Made by a program: the position numbers and the translations under genes | Shown: piece by piece, positions 1 through 10,839 of the stretch | How positions within the stretch are numbered: the first letter of the stretch is position 1 | Layout of the letters: the number at the start of each line of letters is the position of its first letter | Source of the DNA: Vespula vulgaris | Lineage: Eukaryota; Arthropoda; Insecta; Hymenoptera; Vespidae | DNA: 64,000 bases | NCBI RefSeq assembly: GCF_905475345.1 | Contig: NC_066600.1 | Span: 4,687,001-4,751,000, forward strand | Direction: 5' to 3' | Notes under the pieces: model-generated | What the model was told of the DNA's origin: nothing | The model's database searches: none | Seen by the model: only the letters and a program-made list of their open reading frames with translations

Positions 1-1180
1 GAACGTATGTATGTATGTACGTATTATGTATGAATGTATGTACGTATGTATATACATATATATATATATATAGGAAGACCAGCAAGGCCCTAAGGGATTC
101 GAATTAAAAAAGTGCTTGAATAAAAATACAACATAAGTTTACGTCAAATTACGTAATTGCCATAATATTTTAACTCGTTGAAACTAAAAAAAAAAAGAAA
201 AAGAAAAAAGAAAAGAAAAATCTCTCCTTCGTTAATACAATAAATACATCATATATAATATACGTCGATAATAGGCAGAATAAAAATAATTTTGCTGTTT
301 TTTTTTTTTTTTGCGTAAAATTATTAAGTATGTAACAGGCCGTGCAATTAGGAAGTTTCTCTTATTTCTTTAAATTTGCAATAAAAAACATTATCATAAA
401 AGAGAGTCATTAGTAATATTACGTGGAAGACGCTCATTCGTGTAAAATTATATCCTCCTTCTAGATAGATACAATTACTATTAAAGTGAGAAAAGAGATT
501 CGAACGACGATGCGAGAATAATAATAATAAAACGTATAATGAATTATTTTTCTAATTCTTTCATCGAAAACCTATACTTTATATCAATGACAATTATGCG
601 AACACAATTTTATAGGCCGTTGGAAGTAGGAAAAGATATATTTCGGGAACGGTACATCTCTCTCTCTCTCTCTCTCCCTCTCTCTCTCACTCTCACTACC
701 ACTCTTCTCACTCTCTCTCTCTCTCTCTTTTTCCCTCTCACTCTCTCCTCTCTCCCTTTCCCTCTCACTCTCTCACTCTATCCAAACTACACGCATATGG
801 CGTAAGCTTAAAAAGGAATCAAAAATGAAAACAATAAGAAAAAAAATATCGACGTTGTTTAGCCACAAGACAATGGCTATCAAGCGACAAGATAGGAAGC
901 CGGTTTCTATTCTTTTTTTTTTTCTACAGTACATAAACTGATTTTTATATAATATACAATATTTCTAAATTAAAGAAGCAGCAGATAAAGAAGTCTTAAA
1001 TGCAAAAATAGTGATAGTAGCTTATATAGACCATTGGACATGGTCTTGTCGTCGCAAATAAATTCCTCAAATCTACGACTAGGTTAATTCAAGGCACACG
1101 AAGGTGACCCCGTCAATCTGACGATTAGGTAAGCCGATGGGTTAAGACAATCTTTGCTCAACATATGCTTTATCAGTCTA
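1..1180. other. Axin 3' flank, no gene seen
   Basis: The window opens with GTAT-type tetranucleotide repeats and a short TA tract (1-72). A CT-rich microsatellite covers about 655-780; the open frame across it is simple sequence. The part near 1020-1180 is less AT-rich and probably is Axin 3' UTR. No second gene was recognised. Confidence 0.6.
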
Positions 1181-4100
1181 TCACTCAAGCGTCTTAACTT
1201 GTGCCATCACTTTGCCTTCCCACAATGGCAGAATCTCAGAATCATCTGTTATTTCTTCCTGTATAACTTTTACGTCTAAGTCTTCGCACTCGGTTTTAAA
1301 GAAATATCTGAAAAAATATAACGCAAAAATAAATAATAATTCAATTTATATGTCCCTTTTCTCGATTATATAATATTTTTATATCATTATTATTCGTATG
1401 AGATATGTATTTCAATTTTACATAATAATATTTATTGTCTTTTCTTTTCTCCTCCTTTCTTCTCTACAAATCCAATACGAATTTTAATTGGTTATAATGT
1501 ACGTACCGATAACTGCCCTTTTTTGGAAGGTATTCCTTAAACTGTTTTAACGTGACGTTACGACCAGGAATTTTGGTTCGATAAGGGAATTGCTCGTCAC
1601 AGAAACTGAACACAACGGTGGTGAAATCTCCAGCATCTTGTCTAGTCTTTTTTAACGTAGATTGATTCGATTGATTGCAACACTGGCTCTGTACAGTAGG
1701 ATCATGTGCTTGTTTCGATGTACTTGCATGTCGTTGTTTGCAACAACCGCGTACCCTTTCTTCCTCTGCTAACAACCTTCTTCGTGCCTCTTCTAACTGA
1801 GTTGCCTGTTTATATGTGTGTATATATATATATTTTATATACAAGTATAAAATAAATCATGTTTTATAAACAAGACAAAAGTACAAGCTTCTTTAAGATC
1901 AACTAGCTCATTAGTTTTGTTATTTTGAAATAACACGATAACACTTTGGAATACTGTACCGTATGTGGTTGCGGTAGGGGAGGCATTCCAGGATCGGCAA
2001 CAAATGGTTGCGCAGGTACACCCCAACTTTCCCTACTTGTTCGTTCCAAGGAACCACTTCTAGATCCGTATTTTTTGCCATGCCGGCTATGCTTAATATC
2101 CGCTTTCTTATCTGTTTCCTTCAACCAAGATAATAGACGAGTGTCTTTGCACACATTCAACGGTGGAACATCGCTTACAACGCTCACACCGCTGTCCGTT
2201 AACTCTGTCATTGATTTCTTTGTAGAGGATCTTCTTGTCATATCTAATCTTCTAAATCTTTGATCATGAGCTGCAACATGTCGAGATAATTTCTGATGTA
2301 GCGGAATGAAGTAAGAGAAACAAACGTAGAGAGATTAGATACATATAAAAATGTTACAATTACAAAGGAATCGTTAATTTTTGACAGACGTGTTAATAAA
2401 ACGGTTACACACCTTGAAGATAAAGATCCTGTTTATGGAGGGAATCTGCATAATCGGATGGAACGGATTTTGATTTAGGAAAGTAACCAAATTCATGAAC
2501 AAGCTCACTACCTTCTGGAAAATCGTGAATATTCCCACTGTCTGCTGAGAAAGTAGAAAACACGTCCTTTTCTTTCCTTTGTTTGTACGATCGTGGGTAA
2601 CTATGCATGGGACGCCTTCTTTCAGGTGAATGTGTTCTAGGTGATAAAAGACCAGGAGATCTGGAAGGTGTTAAATCCGACCAAACTCTCGACACGTGCT
2701 GATCTAAAATCGCCTGATCGCTATCTTCGTCCGTCGATAATTTCTCTCTTAGAGCATCAGCAAGTGCCTTAGGAGCACTATTACTAGGTAAGGCTTCCGT
2801 GGAAGTATCTATACTAAGTAATTCGCTTTCTTGTAAATGACGATCAAGTTTTTCTTGTGTTTCTCTCTCTCGTTTGACGCTTTCTAATCTTTCTATAAGA
2901 ACCTGCGCAAACTCTTCTGGCTTCAAAGGTTGCGTGAGATCTCGTGGTACCCGTTGTGTTCGAGGTATGATGACATGATGTGCCATTGGATCGCGATTTA
3001 AATTGGCTAATTCCTTCATTCCTCTAGATTGTCTCGAATATTGTTTTTTACTACGTTGCCTGCCCATTGACATTCCATCGCTGAGAACATAATAAACGCA
3101 TGGTATTTTATAACTATTATAACGTTATCGTGCGCTTCGTACACAGATGTGAAAAATTAATACGTTTCTTTTTCTTTTTTCTTTTTTTTCTTTTTTTTCT
3201 TTTTTTTCTTTTTTTGCATGCAAGATAAAGTAACAAACTTACACAGATGAATCGGTGATAGATATATTGTCTGATTCAGTTCGTGCATCACTGCTTAAGC
3301 TTTGGAGTTCTGAATCTTGTCTGGACACTGGGTTGTAGGAAGAGTATTGTGTGTGCAGTCTGGGTACGAGCATATGATACGGACTAGCTCCATGTTGCAA
3401 ATAAATGCTTTAACGCCACGCAAAAACAGCAAACGAAACGAAAAGAAAAAATATAAATGAAATTAAATAACAGAAACCAAAAATAACTTTCACACATTAA
3501 ATGATAAATGAAAATTTTAAGTAAAACGATATTAAAATGCGAACGTGCTTTACATTCAATGTGAGGTATGGCGTTTTATACAAGACTTATTTTTGTGTGA
3601 ATTTAATTGAGACATTATCCGTGATTAAAACACACTCTATGTTATATGTTATATTTAATATTAAATTAATCTTAATTCTTCAATAAAAATTCCACACAAG
3701 CTTAAATATATTAATAATAATCAAGCATTCACACAATTATTTATTTTATGGTACTGTAAGTAAAGAACCATCAAAGCTACAAAATAAAAGCCAATACTCA
3801 TGTAGTATGATACATTAACTTATTTACCCAGCACACGCTTCTGGCTTAGGCCGGACATCCATTGCTCTAGTCTGTTGAGTAGCTATCAACACATCTTTGG
3901 TTAGCCTTAGCTCGCTTCTCAATTCTCCAGGCGTCTCGCTCGCTGAATGCGAGCTATGCACAGAGGTAACAAATTCACTGTCCTCGTGTACAGTAGGTAG
4001 CAAGCTTGGTCCACAGGAAACAGACATTTCTCGACTAGAACCAGAGCTTGGGCATCCACCAGAGTCTGGATTTTGGCAAGACTGTACATATTGAAGATAC

Positions 4101-4834
4101 ATCTCTGATCGAAGAAAGTTTGGATACGTAGTCTCGTTGATGAGACGTTCCACTTCTAATTGTACAGCATCAAAAACTTTCTCGTCTACTCTGCCTTCTT
4201 TTACACGACGATTAGCCTCTTTTCTTACATCTTCTGGTATGGCTAGCTGAGACTTGAGAAAAAATTTTCTGTAAATAAGCTTAACCAACTGGTTAATTCT
4301 ATCTGGATCGCTTTGTTCTTTGAGGCCTTCACAGGCAAACCAAAAATTAAGCGGATTCGCATGTGGTTTGCCTTCTTGATCCAGGTACTTTCTAAACAGT
4401 TCCAGACCAACCGAATCCTGCAGCAAGGAATGCAGGTTCCTGGCCCACCGTAAACAAGGAGGAGACGAGTCACACTCCATAGTGGTGGTTCCGCAGCAAC
4501 CTTCTGGCTCAAAACCCAACGGTGCAGAAGCATCGCAAGAACCCAATGCTGTTGGTGTTGCTAAAGAAGAACGTCTAGGGGTCAGAGCTGGACTCTGTGG
4601 ACGGAACCTACTTACATGGCCTCCTGTTTCCTCTCCTGTATTAATAAATTCATTTAAATCTATAATTTGTACTAATGTAAACATACTACCAAGTTCATTC
4701 TTGGCACAAGTAGAATTAAAAAATATATATATATTTATTAAACTCTTACCAGGCACTGGTGGCCTTGGAGAGTTTTCATTGAAGCAACGTGATTCGTTTT
4801 GCCGAGATCCACTCATCCTATCTGTTGTAGCCAT
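1181..4834 (-). CDS. Axn: Axin, Wnt-pathway scaffold protein (7 coding exons, about 820 aa)
   Basis: Axin nucleates the cytoplasmic complex in which GSK3 and CK1 phosphorylate beta-catenin/Armadillo for destruction. Exons read on the minus strand: 4834-4750, 4635-3828, 3407-3243, 3080-2413, 2270-1960, 1805-1507, 1307-1181 (TGA). All junctions are GT-AG and the phases add up to 2463 nt. The N-terminus carries the tankyrase-binding motif RPPVPGEE (residues 24-31), rebuilt across intron 1. An RGS domain covers about 95-215 (NFWFACEGL at 125-133). The GSK3-binding helix is near 405-425 (EEFAQVLIERLE) and the beta-catenin-binding helix near 476-485 (ILDQHVSRV). A DIX polymerisation domain covers about 739-820, ending ILPLWEGKVMAQVKTLE. 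The first ATG is at 4834; a second in-frame Met at residue 7 (MSGSRQ) could also serve. The exon 4/5 join is ambiguous: ending exon 4 at 2411 and starting exon 5 at 2292 adds eight codons. Family identity is near certain. Confidence 0.95.
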
Positions 4835-4892
4835 CACGTACTATTTTATTATCTAAGCTTAATTGTGGCCCACGGCGTCTCTTAGTGGACAT
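4818..4892 (-). other. Upstream ORF overlapping the Axin start codon
   Basis: On the minus strand an ATG at 4892-4890 opens a 24-codon frame (starts MSTKRRRGPQ) that closes with TAG at 4820-4818, 14 bases past the Axin ATG and in a different frame. Upstream, a pyrimidine tract and CAG at 4908-4906 look like a 3' splice site, so this stretch probably lies in a spliced 5' UTR exon. An overlapping upstream frame would be expected to lower initiation at the first Axin ATG; reinitiation could favour the in-frame Met at residue 7. The ORF is read directly; transcription and effect are inference. Confidence 0.4.
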
Positions 4893-5450
4893 GATTATTC
4901 CAAATCTGTAAAAATAATAGTAATGTGAAATCTGTAATTGTATATACTACTCCAATCTATTGATATGACATATGATATACAAACTAAATGAAAAATAATG
5001 AATATAAAAATACAAATGAAGTGAAAAGACAATTATCGGTGACTAATATTAACATGAAATCTGCAATAGTATATATCCTATCAATTTGTTATATAATATG
5101 GAATATAATATGCAACCTAAGTAAATAATGATAAATATAAAAATAAATATAAAAAATAAGAAGAGAATTATAGAGCATTATTAAATATGATTTATATATC
5201 CAGCTATGGTGAACAATATGAATAAAATCATTATTGTAATGACATAGAAAAGATTCAATTGTTTTTATTTGGAAAGCATTATATTATAAATATAAGCTAT
5301 TTTTTTATATGAACAAGAACATATTGTATATAAATAGTAATTATGTCAATTATATTAATAAAAATTTTATAATAGTTGCTGTTAATCAAAAATTAAACAA
5401 AAGAGATGAAGATAGTACATCATTTCAACTCTGTATAATATAAATAGAAC

Positions 5451-5474
5451 CAAATGTGACTGCTCACATTTGGA
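5451..5474. repeat. Perfect 10-bp hairpin
   Basis: CCAAATGTGA, a 4-base loop CTGC, then TCACATTTGG. The arms are exact reverse complements. It sits at the left edge of the probable element remnant and may belong to its end. Confidence 0.7.
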
Positions 5475-6579
5475 TCTTAGAATTCATAACTTATATTCTC
5501 AATAACGATAAGATCTCAATACTTTCAAACAAAGAACCAAAGCCTGGGCCGTGGTTAGTGGATCGATTGAGCTCTGTGGTGAGTCATACGAATTCTATAT
5601 CCCACCAAGATTTTCTGCCCTAAAGAAGTATGGGAGTAAAGCTCTATATATATGCCCATAGTCTACCTTCTAGCAGTCTGCGCATCGAGAACCACCACTC
5701 TGTATACCCCTCTATTGGACTGCGCACCATCTTTGTGTAGTATTGATCGACAAAAATTATAATGCAATCTATTGAATTACCTGGACCTACCTCAGAAGTA
5801 TCATGATATATCAAGGAACTGTTTATTATACTTATGGAATGAAGATCTAATAGACTGGAAAACTATTACTAAAGTTATAAGGGTATCGAGCTAGACCTAA
5901 AGGAACAAAAGGTCTTAAGGGCTAACCTTTTGTTAAGAAGAGCCATAGAAATTTGATTCCTCATAGACTAAATTTTAGGTCTAATATATAATACATTTTA
6001 TCTTGAAAACTTAGTATACCTTATAAAATAAAATTATGAAAAAAATAAAGCGCTTTTATTATGTCTTAAAAATCTTGATAAACTTATGATTTTGATCATT
6101 GTACATAACTGTAATAAAAGCATAATAACATTAACCAATCTAAGGAAAACTTTGAATATATAACTACTATAAAGTAACAGTGTAGTAATATGTGATGAAT
6201 ATCTACATATAATTTCAGACCGCTATATTTATTTATTTTTTTTTAGTTTCTCTATCATTTAAAGCAGTGAACCATGATGAATGGAAAAATGTAAACTCAA
6301 GTTCTATGAAAGAGGAAGTATGAAATGAAAAGCTGTCATAATGAATCATCTCACTCCACTGCACTTTTACCTGAGTCAAGGGATGGTGAAAAGCTTACAT
6401 ACCATTTTGACGGCTACCCTCTGTAGGCAAGCTTGAAATATACACAAGCTTAATAGGATCCGTTATGAGTTCCGTATAAGATCTATTATAAGTTATTGTC
6501 GTCTAATACAAATGCTTGTTCTATCCTCCCAAATATACGATACCATCGATAGCACTGCTCGCAGTAAACTGAGCTATGG

Positions 6580-6605
6580 TAGCGTCCTGGCCAGGACTGA
6601 CGCTA
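6580..6605. repeat. GC-rich imperfect inverted repeat
   Basis: TAGCGTCCTGG at 6580-6590 is followed directly by CCAGGACTGACGCTA at 6591-6605. The arms pair apart from four extra bases in the right arm. It stands out from the AT-rich context and lies inside the right part of the probable element remnant. Confidence 0.6.
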
Positions 6606-7659
6606 CGTCAATAGAAGGGGGTTGGAATAGGTAGGGAGTATATAGAATCCTGACAGATTGTGAGCTGCGCAGACTAGAAATCTATACTCAAAGGCAATAA
6701 TTGAAACGGGCTGAAGTATGCTACGAATTATTCTCAAAATGTATATAACAGGTATATAGAAATGTATGTTGCTTTTTTCATAGATATATTATATAAGAAT
6801 AATAATACTTTTTTAAATACGTACAATGAAATAGATATATTACATTTTTTCTTTCAAGAATGTAAATGTACCTTTCCTCGATAACTAATTCTTATTTTCC
6901 TTGAAAACTAATTCTTATCATATAAAACATAAAAATACTCAAAGTATTTCATTCATTATAATCATGATTTAATAAATTTTAAATTGGCTCTTATTTAATA
7001 ACAAATAGGTTTTTCAAATATATGAAGCATAATTCCTAATATAATAAATTATATATATATATAAAATTGAAATATATATATTTCATAATGTCTATATCAT
7101 AATAGTCATTTATTCAATTTTTAACATTTCAGATTAAGTTTCTTTTCATCAACGTGTATGTATTATAAACTACTATAATAAATAAAATAAAAAAACATAT
7201 AAAATGAAACTTTTCTAATTCAACAATCTTAAATGTAATTGGTTAAAAACAAAAATAAAATACACGGTGCACTGTCAAGTTTTCAAAAAATTAATTATTC
7301 TTTTAATTTTATAGATAACTAATTATGATATAAAACTATTATCTTTCTCGGTAACTTGTCAAAATATTTAGTTTTGAAAATCAATAATATTCAACATAAA
7401 ACAATGAATTTGGAAACATTATCCACGCGTTCTTTTTTCTTTCGATATATCAAATTAACCAAACCACACAAATTTTGATCGATAGATGTCGCGAATATAT
7501 GTGATGGTTTAGCCGAAGATCGTTAGATACAAAGTTTTCAAATTTAAATGGCCTTTAAAGCGTGAAAATAATGATTTTAATTTACAGCTTAAGCGCTTCC
7601 ACAGACTCCACCCTCACTTTTAATTTTGCTTAATGATGTCTGTCGGTGTAATTATTTTA

Positions 7660-7790
7660 CCGGCGGCACCGTAAGATATAATTATACGCCGGCGAACACG
7701 CTCGATGTAGAAAACTCGTTGATAAAAGTCGATGCACTAGATAAGTTCTCCTTCACACGTAGATAAGAATCATTACATTTTAAAATCTTT
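7660..7790 (-). promoter_or_regulatory. Candidate Axin upstream promoter or 5' UTR exon
   Basis: A short CpG-containing island. Read on the minus strand, a GC-rich stretch ends at GCCG followed by GTAAAA, which resembles a 5' splice site, upstream of the acceptor-like site near the Axin ATG. This would fit a non-coding first exon of Axin. Placement is inferred; no core promoter motif is decisive. Confidence 0.25.
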
Positions 7791-7876
7791 AACTACCAGT
7801 GATTATCGACTATATATATATATATATTCATTACACAATGTAACGTATTATAACATAACAAATACAATAAAACGTA

Positions 7877-7894
7877 AACGCGCGCGCGCGCGTG
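7877..7894. repeat. (CG)n dinucleotide run
   Basis: An uninterrupted alternating CG run of about eight units in a strongly AT-rich neighbourhood. CG microsatellites are rare in animal genomes, and alternating purine-pyrimidine runs of this type can adopt Z-DNA. Confidence 0.7.
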
Positions 7895-10816
7895 TATTCG
7901 TTAACATTAAATGATACTTATTGATGAACCATTAATAAGTTTCTAACCTATATATGTATACAAATCTCTAACTAAATATATATCTAATTTTGTTTTATAT
8001 AAATATCAATCTGTAATTTATCCTCGTGCATCACTTTTGTCTTCTTTTTGTCGGACTCTTTCCCCATCCTCTACTCCCAACACTTTTCTTCCTTTTCCTG
8101 CCGATTTTTTTAATCTCGAAAAAGAAATACTTGAAGCATACGAGGAAGATTTTCTGATATTGAGATCTTTTGAAGCGTATAAGGAAGTTGAATCCATGAA
8201 AGTATCGATGCCATTCGTTTGGAAACATTTCTCGGTTTTCTCTATACTAGAGAACGATATTAAAATGAACGCATGACCGATCTGAAGGACAAACGGGGGC
8301 AACCTTGATAACGCGACAAACGATAAAGCGGTAAAAATTTAAATGTTCCTTTATAAGGTACAACTTCTTTCGTTTTCTATATAACTAAGTATATGTATAA
8401 AAATATTTCTTGTAATTCGACTGAAAACAGTATATAGAATTCCACCGGAAACAGAATATCAAAAGTGTAGATAGTCGATGAAAAAAGGAGAAAATATACG
8501 ACAATAAAGAAGAAAAAAAAAGAAAATAAACCACTTCGCACTTTAATCTCTTGCAAAAATGAAAAAACACAATGGCCGCTCGTATCGTCTTTTAACTAGC
8601 AACTCTATGGCATTATCGCCGCGTAAGAGTGTTTCACAAAGAAATCATCTTTTTTATCCAATCCAAGAGAAGGGGATAAAAGAATGACTGGATACTTTCA
8701 ACGATCTCTACTACACATTGAAAATGACTTGTCCGTAACATCTTGAAATATAATTTTGTTAAGAATAATAAGAGAAAACGTTTCAAAAGAAAGAAATATC
8801 ACGACAAACTTCCGATTCGATTTCCAATGCCGAGGTAAGAGACCGGTAAGGTAAAGGCGAAGAAAGAGGAGAAAACATATTTTGAATGAGTGCGTTATTT
8901 AGGAATTACAATTATTTCTCTACGTATGTACGAGTGTGTATGTATATATATATATGTGTGTGTTGTGTGTGAAAGTAAAGAAAAAAAAAAAAGCACACCG
9001 CAATGTTTACGAGGATAGTCCTTACGTTCACCGAGCTGAATCGCGTCGAGCTGCGTTGTGGAAGGGAAGCAGGTCTGCCTCTCTTTCTCTCTCTCTCTCT
9101 TTCTTTCTCTCTCGACGCTCCAGAGACTCGAAGCTTGAAGAAAGAGAGAGAAACAGGTAAGAAGAGAAAGAGAAGCAGAGGAGGGAGACAGAGCGAGAGA
9201 GAACGAGAGAACGAGAGAAAGAGAGAGAAGGAAAAAAGAAATGGATAAAAAGAGGGTCGGGGAAGACGTAGGTTGCCCGGGCGGCTGCTGGCTGGCGGCA
9301 TCGCTTGATGTACGTCGGGTCCGTAATTACAGGTTTTCGGAACGCTTCGCTCAGCCAAGCCATGCTGCTCGAAAGTCAGGCCCCTTCTTTCGCTGCTCGA
9401 CATATCGGGTGTTTCAAACGTACGACGCTTTCGAATTTATCTTTTACCACGTCGTAGAAAGATCTTCGATCGTCTGTACGATTTATTTCTTATTTTTATT
9501 ATTATTTTTATTTACTAAATATATATTTCTTAACTCTTCATTTAGGTTAGAATTGTTAATAATAGATAGGTTATTTTAATATTTTGACCTACGTATGTAT
9601 ATATCCCGATAGACAATTCGAATAATTCTTTAATAGGTTTATTAGATTATTTTTTTAATGATTGTTTCGATAACTTCAATAGAGGTTAATAACGTTTTGG
9701 TAAAAAATTATGGGAGGAAAAAAAGAAAAACAGAAAAAAAATTGCAGATTAAATTTAACGGCTTGATCGATCGTATAAAATTCTTCGAACGAAAGAATAT
9801 ATATACGTCGTGTGTATGTATAGTGTTTCCTTCGGAATAAAGTTCGTATAGCTTGCTCTCCCACATGAAAAGACGTGTCGGCGATATTCGTTTGTCATAT
9901 ATACAGTGGCCCATTGAAAAGAGTGATAATATTAAAAAATAGCTATTGTCCTATTCGAAGAATGAATGAACGATGCATGCGCATGTATGTGTGTGTGGAA
10001 CGTATGCACACAACGAGCACGCGTACGCGCGCGCACATGCACATACTCACGTTCGTATTCGCTCTATTGAAAATTTTGAAAATGACACTGATTACAGGTA
10101 TAACCGGAAAGCATGCGAGTTAGATGATAAAGATATGTCCGACCAAGAGAATTGGAACGAATTACATAAGGCGCTCGTCCACATTCTGTGAAACGTTACA
10201 TTTCCAAGAAGGACACGCTGTACGTGCAGGTAAGATTTTCTTCGCCTGTCGAAATGTCAGTGAATACAAAAGCGAAGAGGAGGATAGCGAGTACTTGAAT
10301 GCGACCGGTCCAGCTATCGTTAAAAAGAAAGAAAAAAAGGGAGAGGAAGGGAGGAGAGAGAGGTAAGAGGATAGATAGATAGACGATAATCTTAGTAGAA
10401 TAATACGATTAATCTATTATACTTAACCGATACTCGAAGAACATTTCCGAAGGTTAAATCACGAAGCTTTTTTATCCCGATAATATAAAAGGAGTAGGAG
10501 TTTCTTTTTTTCTTTTCCGTATCAAAAGCGAAATACGGAAAGATAATAAAGGAATCGTTATAATTTGGTATGTACTTCAATTAGGAAATAAAACGGTGAA
10601 ACTTCTTTAAGAACATTAACCTAGCGCTTATGAAGCGAAAGACCCACGCGCGGCTCACGATCGATTTAACCCTTTCAGACTGTTTCCGCCACCATCGACA
10701 GACCCGGACCTTTCTTTTCAAAGTAGACTTCTTGCTCCCGTCCCTCCCCCCTCCCTCTCTCCTCATTTACCTTCAAGTATTTGGTACTGCTTACCACCGC
10801 ACATCTGCCAGAAGTG

Positions 10817-10839
10817 CATGAAAGTTCTGTACTTTCATG
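10817..10839. repeat. Perfect 9-bp hairpin
   Basis: CATGAAAGT, loop TCTGT, ACTTTCATG. It lies at the end of a GC-richer island. It is too short for a typical microRNA precursor. Confidence 0.6.

Larger units (their letters stand above)
5450..6700. mobile_element. Probable decayed mobile-element remnant
   Basis: This block is less AT-rich than its surroundings. Around 5674-5684 the sequence AGTCTGCGCA appears, and its reverse complement TGCGCAGACT recurs near 6665-6675, with weaker matching around both, as expected for inverted ends roughly 1 kb apart. Perfect or near-perfect hairpins lie at 5451-5474 and 6580-6605. No transposase frame is visible, so it would be a non-autonomous or badly eroded element. 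Family unknown. Confidence 0.3.
4910..7660. other. AT-rich Axin 5' flank or 5' UTR intron with a decayed repeat element
   Basis: No protein-coding frame is supported here. The acceptor-like site just upstream of the Axin ATG suggests that part of this stretch is a 5' UTR intron. A less AT-rich block at about 5450-6700 contains hairpins and related inverted segments (listed separately). The rest is AT-rich with short TA runs. Confidence 0.5.

Noticed and set aside
655..800. Ser/Leu-rich frames over CT microsatellites (also at 9080-9240, 12230-12560, 28370-28420, 28920-29000, 32575-32656, 60475-60520)
   Set aside because: Pure simple-sequence artefacts that are open in several frames.
5618..5640. 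TAAAGAAGTATGG resembles the 3' half of microRNA miR-1
   Set aside because: The miR-1 seed is absent and no precursor hairpin surrounds it; a chance 13-base match.
8018..8302. 94-codon minus-strand frame (starts MPPFVLQIGHAF) and its plus-strand counterpart
   Set aside because: Protein-like composition and a possible acceptor upstream, but no family match, no partner exon, and both strands are equally open; not enough to call a gene.
9241..9579. 112-codon plus-strand frame starting MDKKRVGEDVG
   Set aside because: Second half is Phe/Ile-rich AT-type text, no family resemblance, and the minus strand is also open; likely a chance frame over a GC-richer island.
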